Source: Octadecabacter arcticus 238
GTDB lineage: Bacteria; Pseudomonadota; Alphaproteobacteria; Rhodobacterales; Rhodobacteraceae
Length of the DNA: 64,000 bases
Direction of reading: 5' to 3'
Assembly (NCBI RefSeq): GCF_000155735.2
Contig: NC_020908.1
Coordinates: 2,423,001-2,487,000 of the forward strand
Shown: positions 29,252-39,087 of the stretch, in pieces
Numbering within the stretch: position 1 is the stretch's first letter
How the letters are laid out: every line of letters starts with the position of its first letter
The notes under the pieces: model-generated
The model's database searches: none
What the model saw: the letters and a program-made list of their open reading frames with translations, nothing else
What the model was told of the DNA's origin: nothing
Program-made: the position numbers and the translations under genes

Positions 29252-30856
29252 GTAACTCCCAAGCACCCCAGCCGATAACGGGTTTTTGTCAGTTTTGATG
29301 TGAGTCTCCTTGGCCATTAGGCGCATGAATTTTCTGTTGTGGTCTGAATTTCGTGGCGCTGTGACGATTTCTCTGAATCATTGGTGGAATGGACCAAGTT
29401 ACTGCTCTTGAACAACTCCTCGCCACGGCTCTGCGCAGGATCGCCGAGTTGGAAGCCGCGTTGGCGAGCATGGCGCAAGAGAATGCGGATCTGCGGCGTC
29501 AGTTGGCCAAGAACAGCAGTAATAGCAGCAAGCCGCCTTCGAGTGATGGGTTGAAGAAGCCGGTACCGCGTAGCCTGCGTGGTAAGTCCGGTAAGAAAAG
29601 TGGTGGTTAAGTTGGCCACCGAGGCGACACCCTACGTCAGACAGCAACGCCTGACTTTGTGGAGCGACATGAGGCTGAGGCCTGTGGCACCTGTCAGCAT
29701 GGCTTGACGGCTGGGATGATCAAGGCGGTGGAGAGGCGTCAGGTTTATGACATACCGGTGCCGCGTCTGGAGGTCACAGAGCATCAGGCAGCGATTTATT
29801 GTTGTGGCCATTGCCGAGCCACGACGACAGCCACCTTTCCCGATGGCGTGAATGCACACGTGCAATACGGTAAGCGCATTCGGGCGGCGGCGGTCTACTG
29901 CAATGTTCAGCAGCTGATCCCCGAGGATCGGGTCTGCCAACTCCTGCGTGATTTGTTTGGTGCCACCAGCCTATGCGCGGCCAGCGTGACCAACTGGGTG
30001 AACGGCACAGCGCGTACCTTGGGTGGCGTCGTCGAACACATTCTGGCCCGGCTCAATGAAGGCGGCGTTCGGCATCTGGATGAGACCGGACTTCGTGTTG
30101 ATGGTAAGCTGCACTGGCTGCACTCAATCAGCGATCTCGCCTTCACGCATTATCGCATCAGCGCCAAGCGCGGTGCTGTTCCATCCTTCCTGACCGGCGG
30201 GACAATTGTTCATGACCACTGGAAGTCCTATTACGCCCATATGAGTGGGGTGGACGCGCACGCCCTGTGCGGGGCGCATCATTTACGGGAACTCAAGGCC
30301 ATCGAAGAAATCGAAAAGGAGCCGTGGGCGTGCGCGATGAGCGTGCTGCTCAACAGCGCCAATCAGCTCAAGTGCGCGGCTCAGGGGCGAGGCGAGACCG
30401 AACTCCCCACGTCGGTTCACCACGGCATCCTCACCAAATACATGGCGATCCTCACCGAGGGCCTCGCCTTCCATGAGCGACAAGACCCACTGGCTAGACG
30501 CACTGGTGCGCGAGGCCGAAAAGCCAGGCGGCCAGGCCATAACCTTCTGGTCCGCTTGCGCGACTACCGTGATGACGTCCTAAGGTTCCTTACGGACTTC
30601 ACAGTTCCCTTCACCAACAATCAGGCCGAACGGGACCTGCGCATGATGAAGTTGCGCATGAAAATCTCGGGAACTTTCCGCACCCTCGAGGGCGCGCAGG
30701 TCTTCGCTGACATCAGATCCGTCATCTCGACGGTCAGAAAACACGGGGGCAATATCCTCGAAACACTCACCCTATCACCACAACAGATCATCGCTCGGCT
30801 CTAACGTCGCAAGGGCAACACAAAACCCGATATCCGATGGGGTCCTTGGGAGTTAC
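29252..30856 (+). mobile_element. IS66-like element, copy 2
   Basis: 1605 bp with ends GTAACTCCCAAG on both sides. No matching 8-bp flanks: GAAATCCT on the left, AACTTAAA on the right. A rearrangement at this element, such as recombination between copies, is therefore inferred. Only 53 bp separate it from IS256 copy 1. Confidence 0.9.
29389..30804 (+). pseudogene. IS66-like transposase with in-frame TAA (copy 2)
   Basis: MDQVTALEQLLATAL ... KKSGG, then TAA at 29608-29610, then the same frame runs uninterrupted to 30804 with the cysteine-bearing domain (CGTCQHGL, CCGHCRATT) and the DDE core (HLDETGLRVDGKLHWLHS, HDHWKSYY, NNQAERDLRMMKLR). A restart at GTG 29659 would give a 381-aa protein lacking the N-terminal DNA-binding part. 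The stop is shared with copy 1. Confidence 0.85.
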
Positions 30857-30879
30857 AACTTAAAACCAATACCGCCACT

Positions 30880-30893
30880 TGTTAGCGCTCACA
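30880..30893. promoter_or_regulatory. Orphan LacI-type operator-like palindrome
   Basis: TGTTAGCGCTCACA, two mismatches from the edd site at 10246. No gene starts immediately downstream. Probably a leftover from a promoter region disturbed by the neighbouring IS insertion, or a chance match. Confidence 0.35.
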
Positions 30894-31060
30894 CGCCGCA
30901 CCTTCCGAAATCTCTCAAAATTGAGGCTCCGCAGGCGTGGTAATTCGCCGCTCGTAATTCGCCCTGAAAGAGAGCGAGGTGATCGAGACCAACACGCAGG
31001 ACCGCATGACCGTCTAACCGGCGCATGCGACAATTCTATATACGTATCATATGTTGCAAG

Positions 31061-31400
31061 TCAGCATTTAGGCGCTCCTCGGACGCCACCCTCAAACGCG
31101 ACAACCATCATAACACCGCCGCCATTCAGCGGCTGCATCACGATATTTGCTGGATCAACACTTTTGCAGATCGTGCCGTCAGCACGTGAATTATAGGACA
31201 AAGCATCCTGCGGCCCGGCAAAAACTCCAATCTCGGCGTCGTCTAACCCGCCAGAGGCCTAATCGCTGAATACACCAGCTTGCCTGCTGCCTTGGCAGAA
31301 AATTCAACAATCGACCCTAATCGGGCCGCCGTTCTCACCGAATGGACATCGGTCCAGAACCTGCAAACCAGCGAAAAGCAGTGCAAATCCATCACCACCC
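31061..31400 (-). pseudogene. Decayed gene fragment, unrecognised
   Basis: On the minus strand one frame reads VGGDGFALLFAGLQVLDRCP ... , then TGA and TAG stops, then LDDAEIGVFAGPQDALSYNS ... ICKSVDPANIVMQPLNGGGV ... GAPKC and a stop at 31061. The protein-like composition and a shared frame across two stops suggest a dead chromosomal gene. I do not recognise the family. The rest of 30857-31518 shows no other gene. Confidence 0.4.
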
Positions 31401-31518
31401 ACCACGCCATGAAAGAAAGTTGCGAAAAACCACCCTCAAACGACATTTTTGCGATTCTGACTGTTGACCCCCCTCGCCCACAAAGGCATAAACACAATAA
31501 CGCAAAAGGAGGCCTCGA

Positions 31519-31566
31519 ATGCCTTGCATTCTTCTAGTGGTGGGACGAACGCGCATGGGCCTGTAA
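31519..31566 (+). CDS. ilvBN leader peptide
   Basis: AAGGAGG (31506-31512) precedes ATG 31519. The 15-residue peptide MPCILLVVGRTRMGL has five consecutive branched-chain residues (I-L-L-V-V), the hallmark of ribosome-mediated attenuation of branched-chain amino acid operons. Stop TAA at 31564-31566, 25 nt before the terminator hairpin. Confidence 0.93.
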   Translation: MPCILLVVGRTRMGL

Positions 31567-31587
31567 AGGTTGACCATAACGGTTCCT

Positions 31588-31617
31588 ATGCGCCTCCGAA
31601 TTTTCGGGGGCTTTTTT
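31588..31617 (+). terminator. Attenuator terminator of ilvBN
   Basis: GCCTCCGA/TCGGGGGC hairpin (31592-31611) followed by a T-run. An alternative antiterminator can form between GCGCAT (31551-31556, in the leader peptide codons) and ATGCGC (31588-31593). Ribosome stalling at the I-L-L-V-V codons would favour readthrough. Confidence 0.9.
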
Positions 31618-31707
31618 ATGCGATACGCTTGTCCGGATGGACACAACGACACGACACACAAACGACGATACCGCGAACACGCGAAAAGCTGAGACAAGGA
31701 AAATACA

Positions 31708-33462
31708 ATGTCTGCTCACATGACTGGTGCGAAAATGGTAGTTAAAGCTCTGATAGATCAGGGCGTTGATACGGTCTTTGGCTACCCCGGTGGCGCTGTC
31801 CTGCCGATTTATGACGAGATTTTTCAGCAAAACTCGATCAAGCATATCCTTGTGCGCCATGAGCAAGGCGCGGTCCACGCTGCCGAGGGCTATGCGCGAT
31901 CCACAGGCAAACCCGGTGTTGCGCTGGTCACATCAGGCCCCGGCGCGACAAACGCGGTCACTGGCCTGACAGATGCGCTGCTGGATTCGATTCCAATCGT
32001 CGTTCTGACCGGTCAGGTCCCTACCTTCATGATCGGGTCGGACGCGTTCCAAGAAGCCGACACCGTTGGCATCACGCGTGCCTGCACCAAACATAACTGG
32101 CTGGTCAAAGAGACCGACAAATTGGCTGGCGTCATACATGAGGCATTTCACGTCGCCATGTCCGGTCGCCCCGGCCCCGTCCTGGTCGACATTCCCAAGG
32201 ACGTGCAGTTCGCCAATGGCACCTACACCAAACCGCAGCCCTCCAGATCGCATTACCAACCACAGGTCAAAGGCGACATCGCTGGCATCACCGATCTGGT
32301 TGCCGCGATTGAAAAGGCCAAGAAGCCACTATTTTATACAGGCGGCGGTGTCATCAACTCAGGCCCAGCGGCTAGTCAACTGCTGCGCGAACTGGTCGGC
32401 GCGACGAATTTCCCGATCACCTCGACCCTGATGGGTTTGGGTTGTTATCCGGCATCGGGCGACAATTGGCTCGGAATGTTGGGCATGCACGGGCTGTATG
32501 AGGCGAACATGGCGATGCACGATTGCGATCTGATGATCAATATTGGCGCGCGCTTTGACGACCGCATCACCGGCGTGCTGGATAAATTCTCGCCAAATTC
32601 GATCAAGGCGCACATCGACATCGACCCGAGTTCGATCAACAAGGTCATTCGAACCGATATCGCCATCGTCGGCGACGTCGCCCATGTGCTTGAGGATCTA
32701 TTGAAGGTCTGGAAATCCCGTGGCCGCAAAACCAACGCAGAAAAAGTTGGCAAATGGTGGGAAGAAATCAAGGAATGGCGCAAAGTCGACTGCTTGTCGT
32801 TCAAGCAAGAGGGCAAGATCATCAAGCCGCAATACGCGCTCTCGCGGCTTGAGGCGCTGACCAAGGATCGCGCGGATCGCTATATCACCACCGAAGTGGG
32901 CCAGCACCAGATGTGGGCGGCGCAATATCTCGGCTTTGAACACCCCAACCAGTGGATGACCTCCGGCGGTCTGGGCACCATGGGCTACGGCCATCCGGCG
33001 TCGATTGGTGTGCAAATGGCGCATCCAGATGCCTTGGTCATCAACGTGGCAGGCGAAGCATCGTGGCTGATGAATATGCAAGAACTTGGAACCGCGGTGC
33101 AATACCGCCTGCCCGTCAAGCAGTTTATCTTGAACAACGAACGTCTGGGCATGGTGCGCCAGTGGCAAGAATTGCTGCACGGTGAACGCTATTCCTCCAG
33201 CTGGTCAGAATCGCTGCCCGATTTTGTAAAGCTGGCCGAAGCGTTCGGCGCCAAAGGTATAATCTGTTCGGACCCTGACGATCTGGACGACGCAATCATG
33301 GAAATGCTGAACCACGACGGACCCGTTGTGTTTGATTGTCTGGTCGCAAAGCACGAAAACTGCTTCCCGATGATCCCGTCCGGCAAAGCCCACAACGAAA
33401 TGCTGCTGGGCGACGCTGATACCCAAGGCGTTATCGATGCGAAAGGAAGTGTGCTGGTCTAA
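31708..33462 (+). CDS. ilvB: Acetolactate synthase, large (catalytic) subunit
   Basis: 584 aa. Condenses pyruvate with pyruvate or 2-ketobutyrate in valine, leucine and isoleucine synthesis; uses ThDP, Mg and FAD. Visible: [19 protein letters not shown], the catalytic Glu in [15 protein letters not shown] (near residue 52), [14 protein letters not shown], and the ThDP motif in [20 protein letters not shown] (near residue 448, with GEASW where GDASF is common). ilvN follows 75 bp downstream. Transcribed through the attenuator at 31519-31617. Confidence 0.96.
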   Translation: MSAHMTGAKMVVKALIDQGVDTVFGYPGGAVLPIYDEIFQQNSIKHILVRHEQGAVHAAEGYARSTGKPGVALVTSGPGATNAVTGLTDALLDSIPIVVLTGQVPTFMIGSDAFQEADTVGITRACTKHNWLVKETDKLAGVIHEAFHVAMSGRPGPVLVDIPKDVQFANGTYTKPQPSRSHYQPQVKGDIAGITDLVAAIEKAKKPLFYTGGGVINSGPAASQLLRELVGATNFPITSTLMGLGCYPASGDNWLGMLGMHGLYEANMAMHDCDLMINIGARFDDRITGVLDKFSPNSIKAHIDIDPSSINKVIRTDIAIVGDVAHVLEDLLKVWKSRGRKTNAEKVGKWWEEIKEWRKVDCLSFKQEGKIIKPQYALSRLEALTKDRADRYITTEVGQHQMWAAQYLGFEHPNQWMTSGGLGTMGYGHPASIGVQMAHPDALVINVAGEASWLMNMQELGTAVQYRLPVKQFILNNERLGMVRQWQELLHGERYSSSWSESLPDFVKLAEAFGAKGIICSDPDDLDDAIMEMLNHDGPVVFDCLVAKHENCFPMIPSGKAHNEMLLGDADTQGVIDAKGSVLV

Positions 33463-33537
33463 ATCCCCTCCAAAGGACTTTAGCAAAAACTCTGGTTGAG
33501 AATTTTGAACCACCAGCCTCAAAGGAAAGAATACATC

Positions 33538-34101
33538 ATGTCCGCACTCCGTCTCAAAAAAGGTGCCTCGTCGCACTCCGCCTACAACCTGCGCCCGACT
33601 TTTTCGGATGTCGAAGAACGCCACACGCTGGCCGTCATCGTCGAAAATGAACCCGGTGTTTTGGCCCGTGTCATCGGCCTGTTCGCAGGGCGCGGCTACA
33701 ACATCGAAAGCCTGACCGTCGCCGAGATTGACCACACAGGCCATCTGTCGCGCATCACCGTGGTCACCACAGGCACGCCCCAGACGATCAACCAGATCAC
33801 GGCACAGCTCGGTCGCATCGTAACGGTTCGCGAAGTGCATGATTTGACAGTCGAAGGACGTTCGGTGGAACGCGAACTGGCCCTGTTCAAGGTGGCTGGC
33901 AAAGGCGACGACCGGATGGAAATGCTACGACTGGCTGATGTCTTTCGCGCCAACGTGGTCGACAGCACGCTGCAAAGCTTCACGTTTGAAATCACCGGAA
34001 CGAGCGAGAAGATCGACGCGTTTGCCAACCTTATGCGCCCCATCGGGCTGGTCGAAATGGCCCGCACGGGCGTCGCGGCCCTGTCGCGCGGGGAAATCTA
34101 G
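33538..34101 (+). CDS. ilvN: Acetolactate synthase, small (regulatory) subunit
   Basis: 187 aa from ATG 33538 with AGGA 9 nt upstream. The N-terminal ACT domain (HTLAVIVENEPGVLARVIGLFAGRGYNIESLTVA) binds valine for feedback inhibition. The C-terminal IlvH domain follows (ELALFKVAGKGD ... FTFEITGTSEKIDAF). It activates IlvB and confers feedback control. Length suits the IlvH-type small subunit. Confidence 0.95.
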   Translation: MSALRLKKGASSHSAYNLRPTFSDVEERHTLAVIVENEPGVLARVIGLFAGRGYNIESLTVAEIDHTGHLSRITVVTTGTPQTINQITAQLGRIVTVREVHDLTVEGRSVERELALFKVAGKGDDRMEMLRLADVFRANVVDSTLQSFTFEITGTSEKIDAFANLMRPIGLVEMARTGVAALSRGEI

Positions 34102-34154
34102 TACGCGCCCTACCCTCGCACGGGCTCTTGTCGCTCATTCAGTTTAAAAATGCC

Positions 34155-34186
34155 AACAGGGCGCCCTCTTTTGCGGGCGCCCTGTT
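34155..34186 (+). terminator. Hairpin after ilvN
   Basis: 12-bp perfect stem AACAGGGCGCCC/GGGCGCCCTGTT with an 8-nt loop. The T-run after it is weak (CGTTGC), so termination may be partial or Rho-assisted. Confidence 0.65.
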
Positions 34187-34241
34187 CGTTGCAGAGTGGG
34201 CGAAAGGTCAGCGCTGCCCTTTACGCGCCCAGACGGCACCA

Positions 34242-35564
34242 TCACGGCATGTATAAAATCCTGTTGAGATCGGCCATACTGCCCTCCTCAGCATCAAGAT
34301 CAGCAATGATATCAACAGCATCGCGCGCCCGTTGTCGCCCGATAATCTGATCCGCAAGTCCGTGAAATTTGTAGCCCATAACCGCCGCACTCAGCGGCGC
34401 TTCGGGATCGCCCAGCGCCTCGGTTCTCTCGGACGTCAACCGCGTACCGTCCCTCAACACCAGCGTCACATGGGCAAAGCGATGCGCTGGAAATGCTGCG
34501 TTGTAATCCTCGTCCTCGGCAAAGATCATCCCCGCCGCCAAACGCTGCACTTCGGCGTCACCAAACGCCGCCTGCGACACTTCTTGCGCCCCCACACGAC
34601 CATGCACCATGGCCACGGCCGTTGGATAAGCCGTCGAATATTGCGCCTCCTCGGTGGTTTTGGGCAGGCGCGTGGCAAGGCGCACAGATTGATGAAACGT
34701 CGTGACTTCAATGTAGCCAACATCGGCGCTGACCAACCCATGTGCCTGTCGCAAACCCAGCACTGCCTGAAGCGGCGGCTGCGCCCAACGACACACCGGA
34801 TACAGTTTGATGTATTGCTCAAACACGTAGTGCCGCGCTCCAAGATCACCCCAAATATCGGCCACATCAGCGCTGTCCACAGTGATCGCCGGTGCGCCCG
34901 TAAAGCCGTCTGCGGCAAGATACGCCGCCGATACCCCCGCCATGGCACCCCAGCCGGACCCGTCTTTCACCATCGTGGGATGGTCAATGCAGCGCATCAT
35001 CTGGCTGCGGGGGCCGTGATATTCGGCAATCCCGATCGCCTCGCGGGTTTGCGTCCGCGTTAACCCCAAGGCTCGCGCCCCAAGGGCCGCACAGGCCAGC
35101 GCGATCCACGCACCGGATGTGTGGTAGTCACTGGCCGTTCGGTGCAACGCGATGCCGGCCCGCGTGCCAATTTCATATCCTGCGACCAATGCGGTCAACA
35201 TTTCGCGCGGATCATCGCAGGCTTGTGCCTCCATCAAGGCCAGCACCGATGGAAACACCCCGCATCCCACATGACCCTTGGTCAGTTTTTGCCCGTCGTG
35301 CCCGTCCAGCGCATCAATCGTTATGCCGCCGGCCAATGCCGCCCCCGCCGCGCTAACGCGCCGCCCGTCCAGCAACATGCGCGCGTGACGCCCCCCGAAA
35401 TGACCTGCCGCATGGTCGCGAATGATGCGTGACATTTCCGTCTGCGCCCCGCCCAGCGCCACGCCGTACAGATCCAGCACCAACCGTTTCGCCATCACAA
35501 CTGCCTCAGGCGACAGGTCATTGAATTCCAAATCATGAACGTAGTCATAAACCGATGGTGCCAT
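34242..35564 (-). CDS. MmgE/PrpD family protein
   Basis: 440 aa from ATG 35564 (MAPSVYDYVHDLEF), with GGGAG about 7 nt upstream; an ATG 14 codons earlier directly follows a terminator T-run and is less likely. Family features: AVVMAKRLVLDLYGVALGG, GGITIDALDGHDGQKLTKGHVGCGVFPSVLALME, GIAEYHGPRSQMMRC. Members are 2-methylcitrate dehydratase-like enzymes, and many roseobacter paralogues act on other small acids. No prpB/prpC neighbours, so the substrate is unknown. Confidence 0.88.
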   Translation of the reverse strand: MAPSVYDYVHDLEFNDLSPEAVVMAKRLVLDLYGVALGGAQTEMSRIIRDHAAGHFGGRHARMLLDGRRVSAAGAALAGGITIDALDGHDGQKLTKGHVGCGVFPSVLALMEAQACDDPREMLTALVAGYEIGTRAGIALHRTASDYHTSGAWIALACAALGARALGLTRTQTREAIGIAEYHGPRSQMMRCIDHPTMVKDGSGWGAMAGVSAAYLAADGFTGAPAITVDSADVADIWGDLGARHYVFEQYIKLYPVCRWAQPPLQAVLGLRQAHGLVSADVGYIEVTTFHQSVRLATRLPKTTEEAQYSTAYPTAVAMVHGRVGAQEVSQAAFGDAEVQRLAAGMIFAEDEDYNAAFPAHRFAHVTLVLRDGTRLTSERTEALGDPEAPLSAAVMGYKFHGLADQIIGRQRARDAVDIIADLDAEEGSMADLNRILYMP

Positions 35565-35607
35565 TGCAGTGCTCCCTTGCGTGGCAGTCTGCACCAAATC
35601 GACCATT

Positions 35608-35637
35608 AAAAAAGCCCCCCAGTTACGAAAACCGGAG
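35608..35637 (-). terminator. Rho-independent terminator, minus strand
   Basis: On the minus strand CTCCGGTT and AACTGGGG pair (with G-U pairs) around a short loop, followed by GGCTTTTTT. It lies between the EF-hand gene and the MmgE/PrpD gene and would end transcription of the former. Confidence 0.7.
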
Positions 35638-35746
35638 GACCTGTCCTCACACACTTGGGGGGTGCATGGGGGCATGCGCGATAAAAGGCCGGCGGAGCGA
35701 TCTGCCGCCCTAGACACGCAATTCTTATGACGTCAGCGCCCTTGGC

Positions 35747-36004
35747 TTATTCTGCAATAGGCATCAGTCCAGCGTCCTGCGCCGCCATGACTTCGGCCAT
35801 ATCGAGCAGGCCATCGCTTGTCGTATCCATCGCCGAGAAATCTACATCGGTGATCTCGGGGTACATCGATCCGATTTCGGGGTAGCTGTAAAACCCGTCA
35901 CCGTTTACGTCGATCATCGGATCGGCGTCTTGCGCCATTGCAGGGCCCGCAATCAGCGCGATCAGGGCAAAAACTGCAGTGCTTGGTTTGGTCATCTTCA
36001 ACAT
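35747..36004 (-). CDS. Secreted EF-hand calcium-binding protein
   Basis: 85 aa from ATG 36004 (MLKMTKPSTAVFAL), with AGGAG 8 nt upstream. A Sec signal peptide ends near GPAMA. Two EF-hand loops are visible: DVNGDGFYSYPE and DTTSDGLLDMAE, each with acidic residues at positions 1, 5 and 12-like spacing. Small periplasmic EF-hand proteins of this type are common in roseobacters and of unknown role. Confidence 0.87.
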   Translation of the reverse strand: MLKMTKPSTAVFALIALIAGPAMAQDADPMIDVNGDGFYSYPEIGSMYPEITDVDFSAMDTTSDGLLDMAEVMAAQDAGLMPIAE

Positions 36005-36364
36005 TATAAACTCTCCTGTGGACATGAAAGAACGCGTTTGTTTGCGTCCCGTACACTTGCTAACCCGCGCCAATGTCCGGTGTCCTCACAAGGCGCAGGA
36101 GCCGTGATTTTGCGCAAGGGGGCGCGTGTTTAGCCCCCTCTATTTCGGCGGACCAACGCCGACACGATCCACTGCGCAAATCCCGGCTTATTCCAGCGCG
36201 GGTTTTTGGCGATGTGCCGCCCAAAGCCGCCCCTGGCGCCGCGCTGCGCCCCGTTAAGGCGGCACGAGCAATGTCGCGGTGAGAAAAGCCCGTGTCGCAC
36301 ACCAGCCAGATCAACCGCCTTGATTGGGTTAAATTTGACCCAGCGCTGCGCAGAGGAACCCGCC
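36005..36364. other. Intergenic region between EF-hand and Rieske genes
   Basis: 360 bp between divergent genes. Open frames here are GC-driven and have no start signals I trust. It presumably holds both promoters. Confidence 0.5.
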
Positions 36365-37570
36365 ATGCCCCAATATCAAACCCCAATCGATCTCTCATCG
36401 GTTCGCCGCCCCGTCGCAACAGCCAACGGGCTGCCAAACGCCCACTACACCGATCCGGACGTGTTCAAATCCGAAAGCCGCGCAGTGCTCCATGCCTCAT
36501 GGGCTGGCTTTGCGGTCGCGGCTGACGTCCCTGAAAACGGCGACGCTAAACCGCTTGAGTTCCTCGGCATTCCGCTGTTGCTTCTACGGGACAAAAACGG
36601 CGATGTGCGGGTATTCCAAAACATCTGCCGGCATCGCGGCATGATCCTTGTGGACAGCGCGCGCAAAATCGAAGGCGCGATCCGCTGCCCCTACCATTCG
36701 TGGTGCTATTCGACCAAAGGCGCACTTGTCTCCACCCCCCATGTGGGCGGCCCCGGTCACAACACCCATGATGCAATTGTCAAAGACGACCTCGGTCTTA
36801 TCGAAGTGCGCAGCCACATCTGGCGCGACGTGGTGTTCATCAATCTGGACGGCGACGCTGATGCATTCGAGGTGGTGAACGCCGACCTCATCGCACGCTG
36901 GCATGAACACACTGCGCCCATGTATCACGGCGGCGCAGACAGCACGTTTGCGCTGGATGTTACCTGCAACTGGAAGCTGGCGGTGGAAAACTACGCCGAA
37001 AGCTATCACCTGCCGTGGATTCACCCCGGTCTGAACAGTTATTCCCGACTTGAGGATCACTACCATATTGAACAACCAATCTCGTCCTCGGGAGCGAGGT
37101 CTGCGTCGAAAACAGGGTCTGCAATAGGAACGGGCGCGTTCAGCGGTCAAGGTACATTGGTCTACCGCCAACTCACCGGCGACGAGGGCGCAACGTTCCC
37201 CGATTTTGCCGGCCTGTCCGACAAATGGGATGAGGGTGCTGAATATGTCTGTCTTTACCCCAACGTATTGCTCGCCGCGCAGCGCGAACATGCCTATGCG
37301 ATTTTATTAGAACCCATCGATACAAACCACACCATCGAACACGTCCACATCTATTACGCATCGCCGGACACCGACGCTGCGCTGCGGACCCGTAACACCG
37401 CCCAGTGGAAAGAGGTCTTTGAAGAAGACATCGGCGTCGTTGAAGGCATGCAAAAAGGCCGCGCGGCGATCGGGTTTGATGGTGGCCGCTTCTCCCCAGC
37501 GATGGACAGCCCGACACATTGCTTTCACGACTGGGTTGCCGCAAAAATGGGCGCCCAAGCTGGCACATGA
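36365..37570 (+). CDS. Rieske 2Fe-2S ring-hydroxylating oxygenase, alpha subunit
   Basis: 401 aa from ATG 36365 (AGGA upstream). The Rieske domain has C88-x-H90 (CRHRGM) and C108-x2-H111 (CPYHSW). The catalytic domain has the mononuclear iron site in NWKLAVENYAESYHLPWIHPGL. The architecture resembles choline monooxygenase/GbcA-type enzymes that demethylate or hydroxylate small quaternary amines; substrate not certain. A Ser/Ala/Gly-rich stretch of about 18 residues (near 239-257) sits between HYHIEQP and GAFSGQGTLVY and looks like an in-frame insertion. Confidence 0.88.
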   Translation: MPQYQTPIDLSSVRRPVATANGLPNAHYTDPDVFKSESRAVLHASWAGFAVAADVPENGDAKPLEFLGIPLLLLRDKNGDVRVFQNICRHRGMILVDSARKIEGAIRCPYHSWCYSTKGALVSTPHVGGPGHNTHDAIVKDDLGLIEVRSHIWRDVVFINLDGDADAFEVVNADLIARWHEHTAPMYHGGADSTFALDVTCNWKLAVENYAESYHLPWIHPGLNSYSRLEDHYHIEQPISSSGARSASKTGSAIGTGAFSGQGTLVYRQLTGDEGATFPDFAGLSDKWDEGAEYVCLYPNVLLAAQREHAYAILLEPIDTNHTIEHVHIYYASPDTDAALRTRNTAQWKEVFEEDIGVVEGMQKGRAAIGFDGGRFSPAMDSPTHCFHDWVAAKMGAQAGT

Positions 37571-37776
37571 CGGACCTCGACACCCAGCTGCTCGCCGCAC
37601 ACGCATCCGGTGACAAACCCGCCCTAGTGACGCTTTATACTGCCGCCGCAGATCAGGCCGGATCGGTGGACGCCGCGTGTTTCTACCTCACGCACGCCTA
37701 TATCTTCGCGCTGGATCTTGGCCACGCAGATACCGCCCATCTGCATGCGCGCCTTGCGGAACACGGCCGCGTCTAG
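37567..37776 (+). CDS. Small conserved protein downstream of Rieske oxygenase
   Basis: 69 aa; its ATG overlaps the Rieske stop (ATGA), indicating translational coupling. The sequence resembles a short helical repeat (LAAHASGDKPALVTLYTAAADQAG ... ACFYLTHAYIFALDLGH). It may assist the oxygenase, but no family is recognised. A terminator follows. Confidence 0.75.
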   Translation: MTDLDTQLLAAHASGDKPALVTLYTAAADQAGSVDAACFYLTHAYIFALDLGHADTAHLHARLAEHGRV

Positions 37777-37783
37777 GTTTAAA

Positions 37784-37826
37784 CCCGAGGGGGCGCTGCC
37801 CTCGCTTCGTCCCCCGGGATATTTTT
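37784..37826 (+). terminator. Rho-independent terminator
   Basis: CCCGAGGGGG and CCCCCGGG arms around an internal stem, followed by ATATTTTT. It ends the Rieske/small-gene operon. Confidence 0.75.
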
Positions 37827-37933
37827 GAAGCCATGACTGGACGAAGCAAGACAGGGACAATGAGCCAGAGACCCCACCTTTCCCTTCGCGCGCGCAACGA
37901 CTAGGAATAGCCACAGCATCGCAGGGGAAATAA

Positions 37934-38872
37934 ATGGCACGCAATATCATCATCGACACGGACCCGGGCCAAGACGACGCCGTGGCGATTCTGCTGGCAT
38001 TGGCTTCCCCCGAACTCAAGGTCCTTGGCATCACCGCCGTGGCGGGCAACGTGCCGCTGGACCTGACCCAAAAGAACGCCCGCATCATCTGCGAATTGGC
38101 GGGCTTTCCTGACACCTTAGTCTTTGCGGGCTGTGACAGACCAATCAACCGCGCGCTGGTCACGGCAGAACATGTGCATGGTAAAACTGGCCTTGACGGC
38201 CCGCAACTGGCGCCGCCGACAATGGCCCTACAAGACCAACATGCGGTGGATTGGATAATCGACACGCTTCGAGCCGCGCCGCTGGCCTCTGTCACCCTAT
38301 GCCCGCTCGGCCCGCTGACTAATATCGCAATGGCCCTACAGCGCGCGCCCGACATCAAACCGGCAATTGCAGAAATCGTTCTCATGGGGGGTGGTTTTTT
38401 TGAGGGTGGCAACATCACCCCTACCGCCGAATTCAACATCTACGTTGATCCGCACGCCGCCGACATCGTGTTCAAGTCCGGCCTGCCGTTGACCGTGATG
38501 CCGCTGGACATGACCCACAAAGCCCTGACCAGCAAAGCCCGCGTCGATGCCTTTCGCGCCATGGGAACAGACGTGGGCCGCATGACCGCCGAATGGACCG
38601 ACTTTTTCGAACGCTTTGACAAGGAAAAATATGGCTCACTCGGCGCACCGCTGCACGACCCCACCGTGATCGCCTATCTGATCCAGCCCGAATTGTTTAG
38701 CGGCCGCATCATCAACGTGGAAATTGAAACGCAAAGTGAGCTGACAATGGGCATGACCGTAGCGGATTGGTGGCGCGTGACAGACCGCGCACCCAATTGC
38801 ACATTTATGCGCGACATCGACGCAGACGGGTTCTTTGCATTGCTGGCAGAGCGTTTGGCGCGTTTGGGCTAA
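37934..38872 (+). CDS. Inosine-uridine preferring nucleoside hydrolase
   Basis: 312 aa. The N-terminal DTDPGQDDA (residues 8-16) is the calcium-binding signature of IU-type nucleoside hydrolases. GITAVAGNVPLDLTQKNA, VHGKTGLDG, LCPLGPLTNIAMAL, VLMGGGFFEGGNITPTAEFNIYVDPHAA and the C-terminal LHDPTVIAYL (Asp ligand) follow. It hydrolyses ribonucleosides to base and ribose. It has its own promoter region behind the terminator at 37784. Confidence 0.94.
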   Translation: MARNIIIDTDPGQDDAVAILLALASPELKVLGITAVAGNVPLDLTQKNARIICELAGFPDTLVFAGCDRPINRALVTAEHVHGKTGLDGPQLAPPTMALQDQHAVDWIIDTLRAAPLASVTLCPLGPLTNIAMALQRAPDIKPAIAEIVLMGGGFFEGGNITPTAEFNIYVDPHAADIVFKSGLPLTVMPLDMTHKALTSKARVDAFRAMGTDVGRMTAEWTDFFERFDKEKYGSLGAPLHDPTVIAYLIQPELFSGRIINVEIETQSELTMGMTVADWWRVTDRAPNCTFMRDIDADGFFALLAERLARLG

Positions 38873-38884
38873 CGTCCGCAGTGC

Positions 38885-39087
38885 GGGTCGGTCTGGACGG
38901 ATCGACGCAACACACTCCGCGCACCTCTCTGCTAGTGTGTGATATTGCAAGGTCTTGCGAGGGGGCTCGTTCAACTGTCTGGCGATTGCGCTGAGTTTTG
39001 CTTGAGAATGGACAGATAAATCAGTTCCGCGTGGCAAATACTGCCGGAGAGGCCGGTTGGTATTTTCATTTAATCCGCGTTGCCATG
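38885..39087 (-). pseudogene. IS30 family transposase remnant (C-terminus)
   Basis: Minus-strand translation gives WQRGLNENTNRPLRQYLPRG ... SQAKLSAIARQLNEPPRKTL ... AERCAECVAS, the typical IS30 C-terminus (catalytic Glu in NENTN). The upstream rest of the gene is missing and replaced by the double-hairpin repeat at 39088. Confidence 0.82.
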
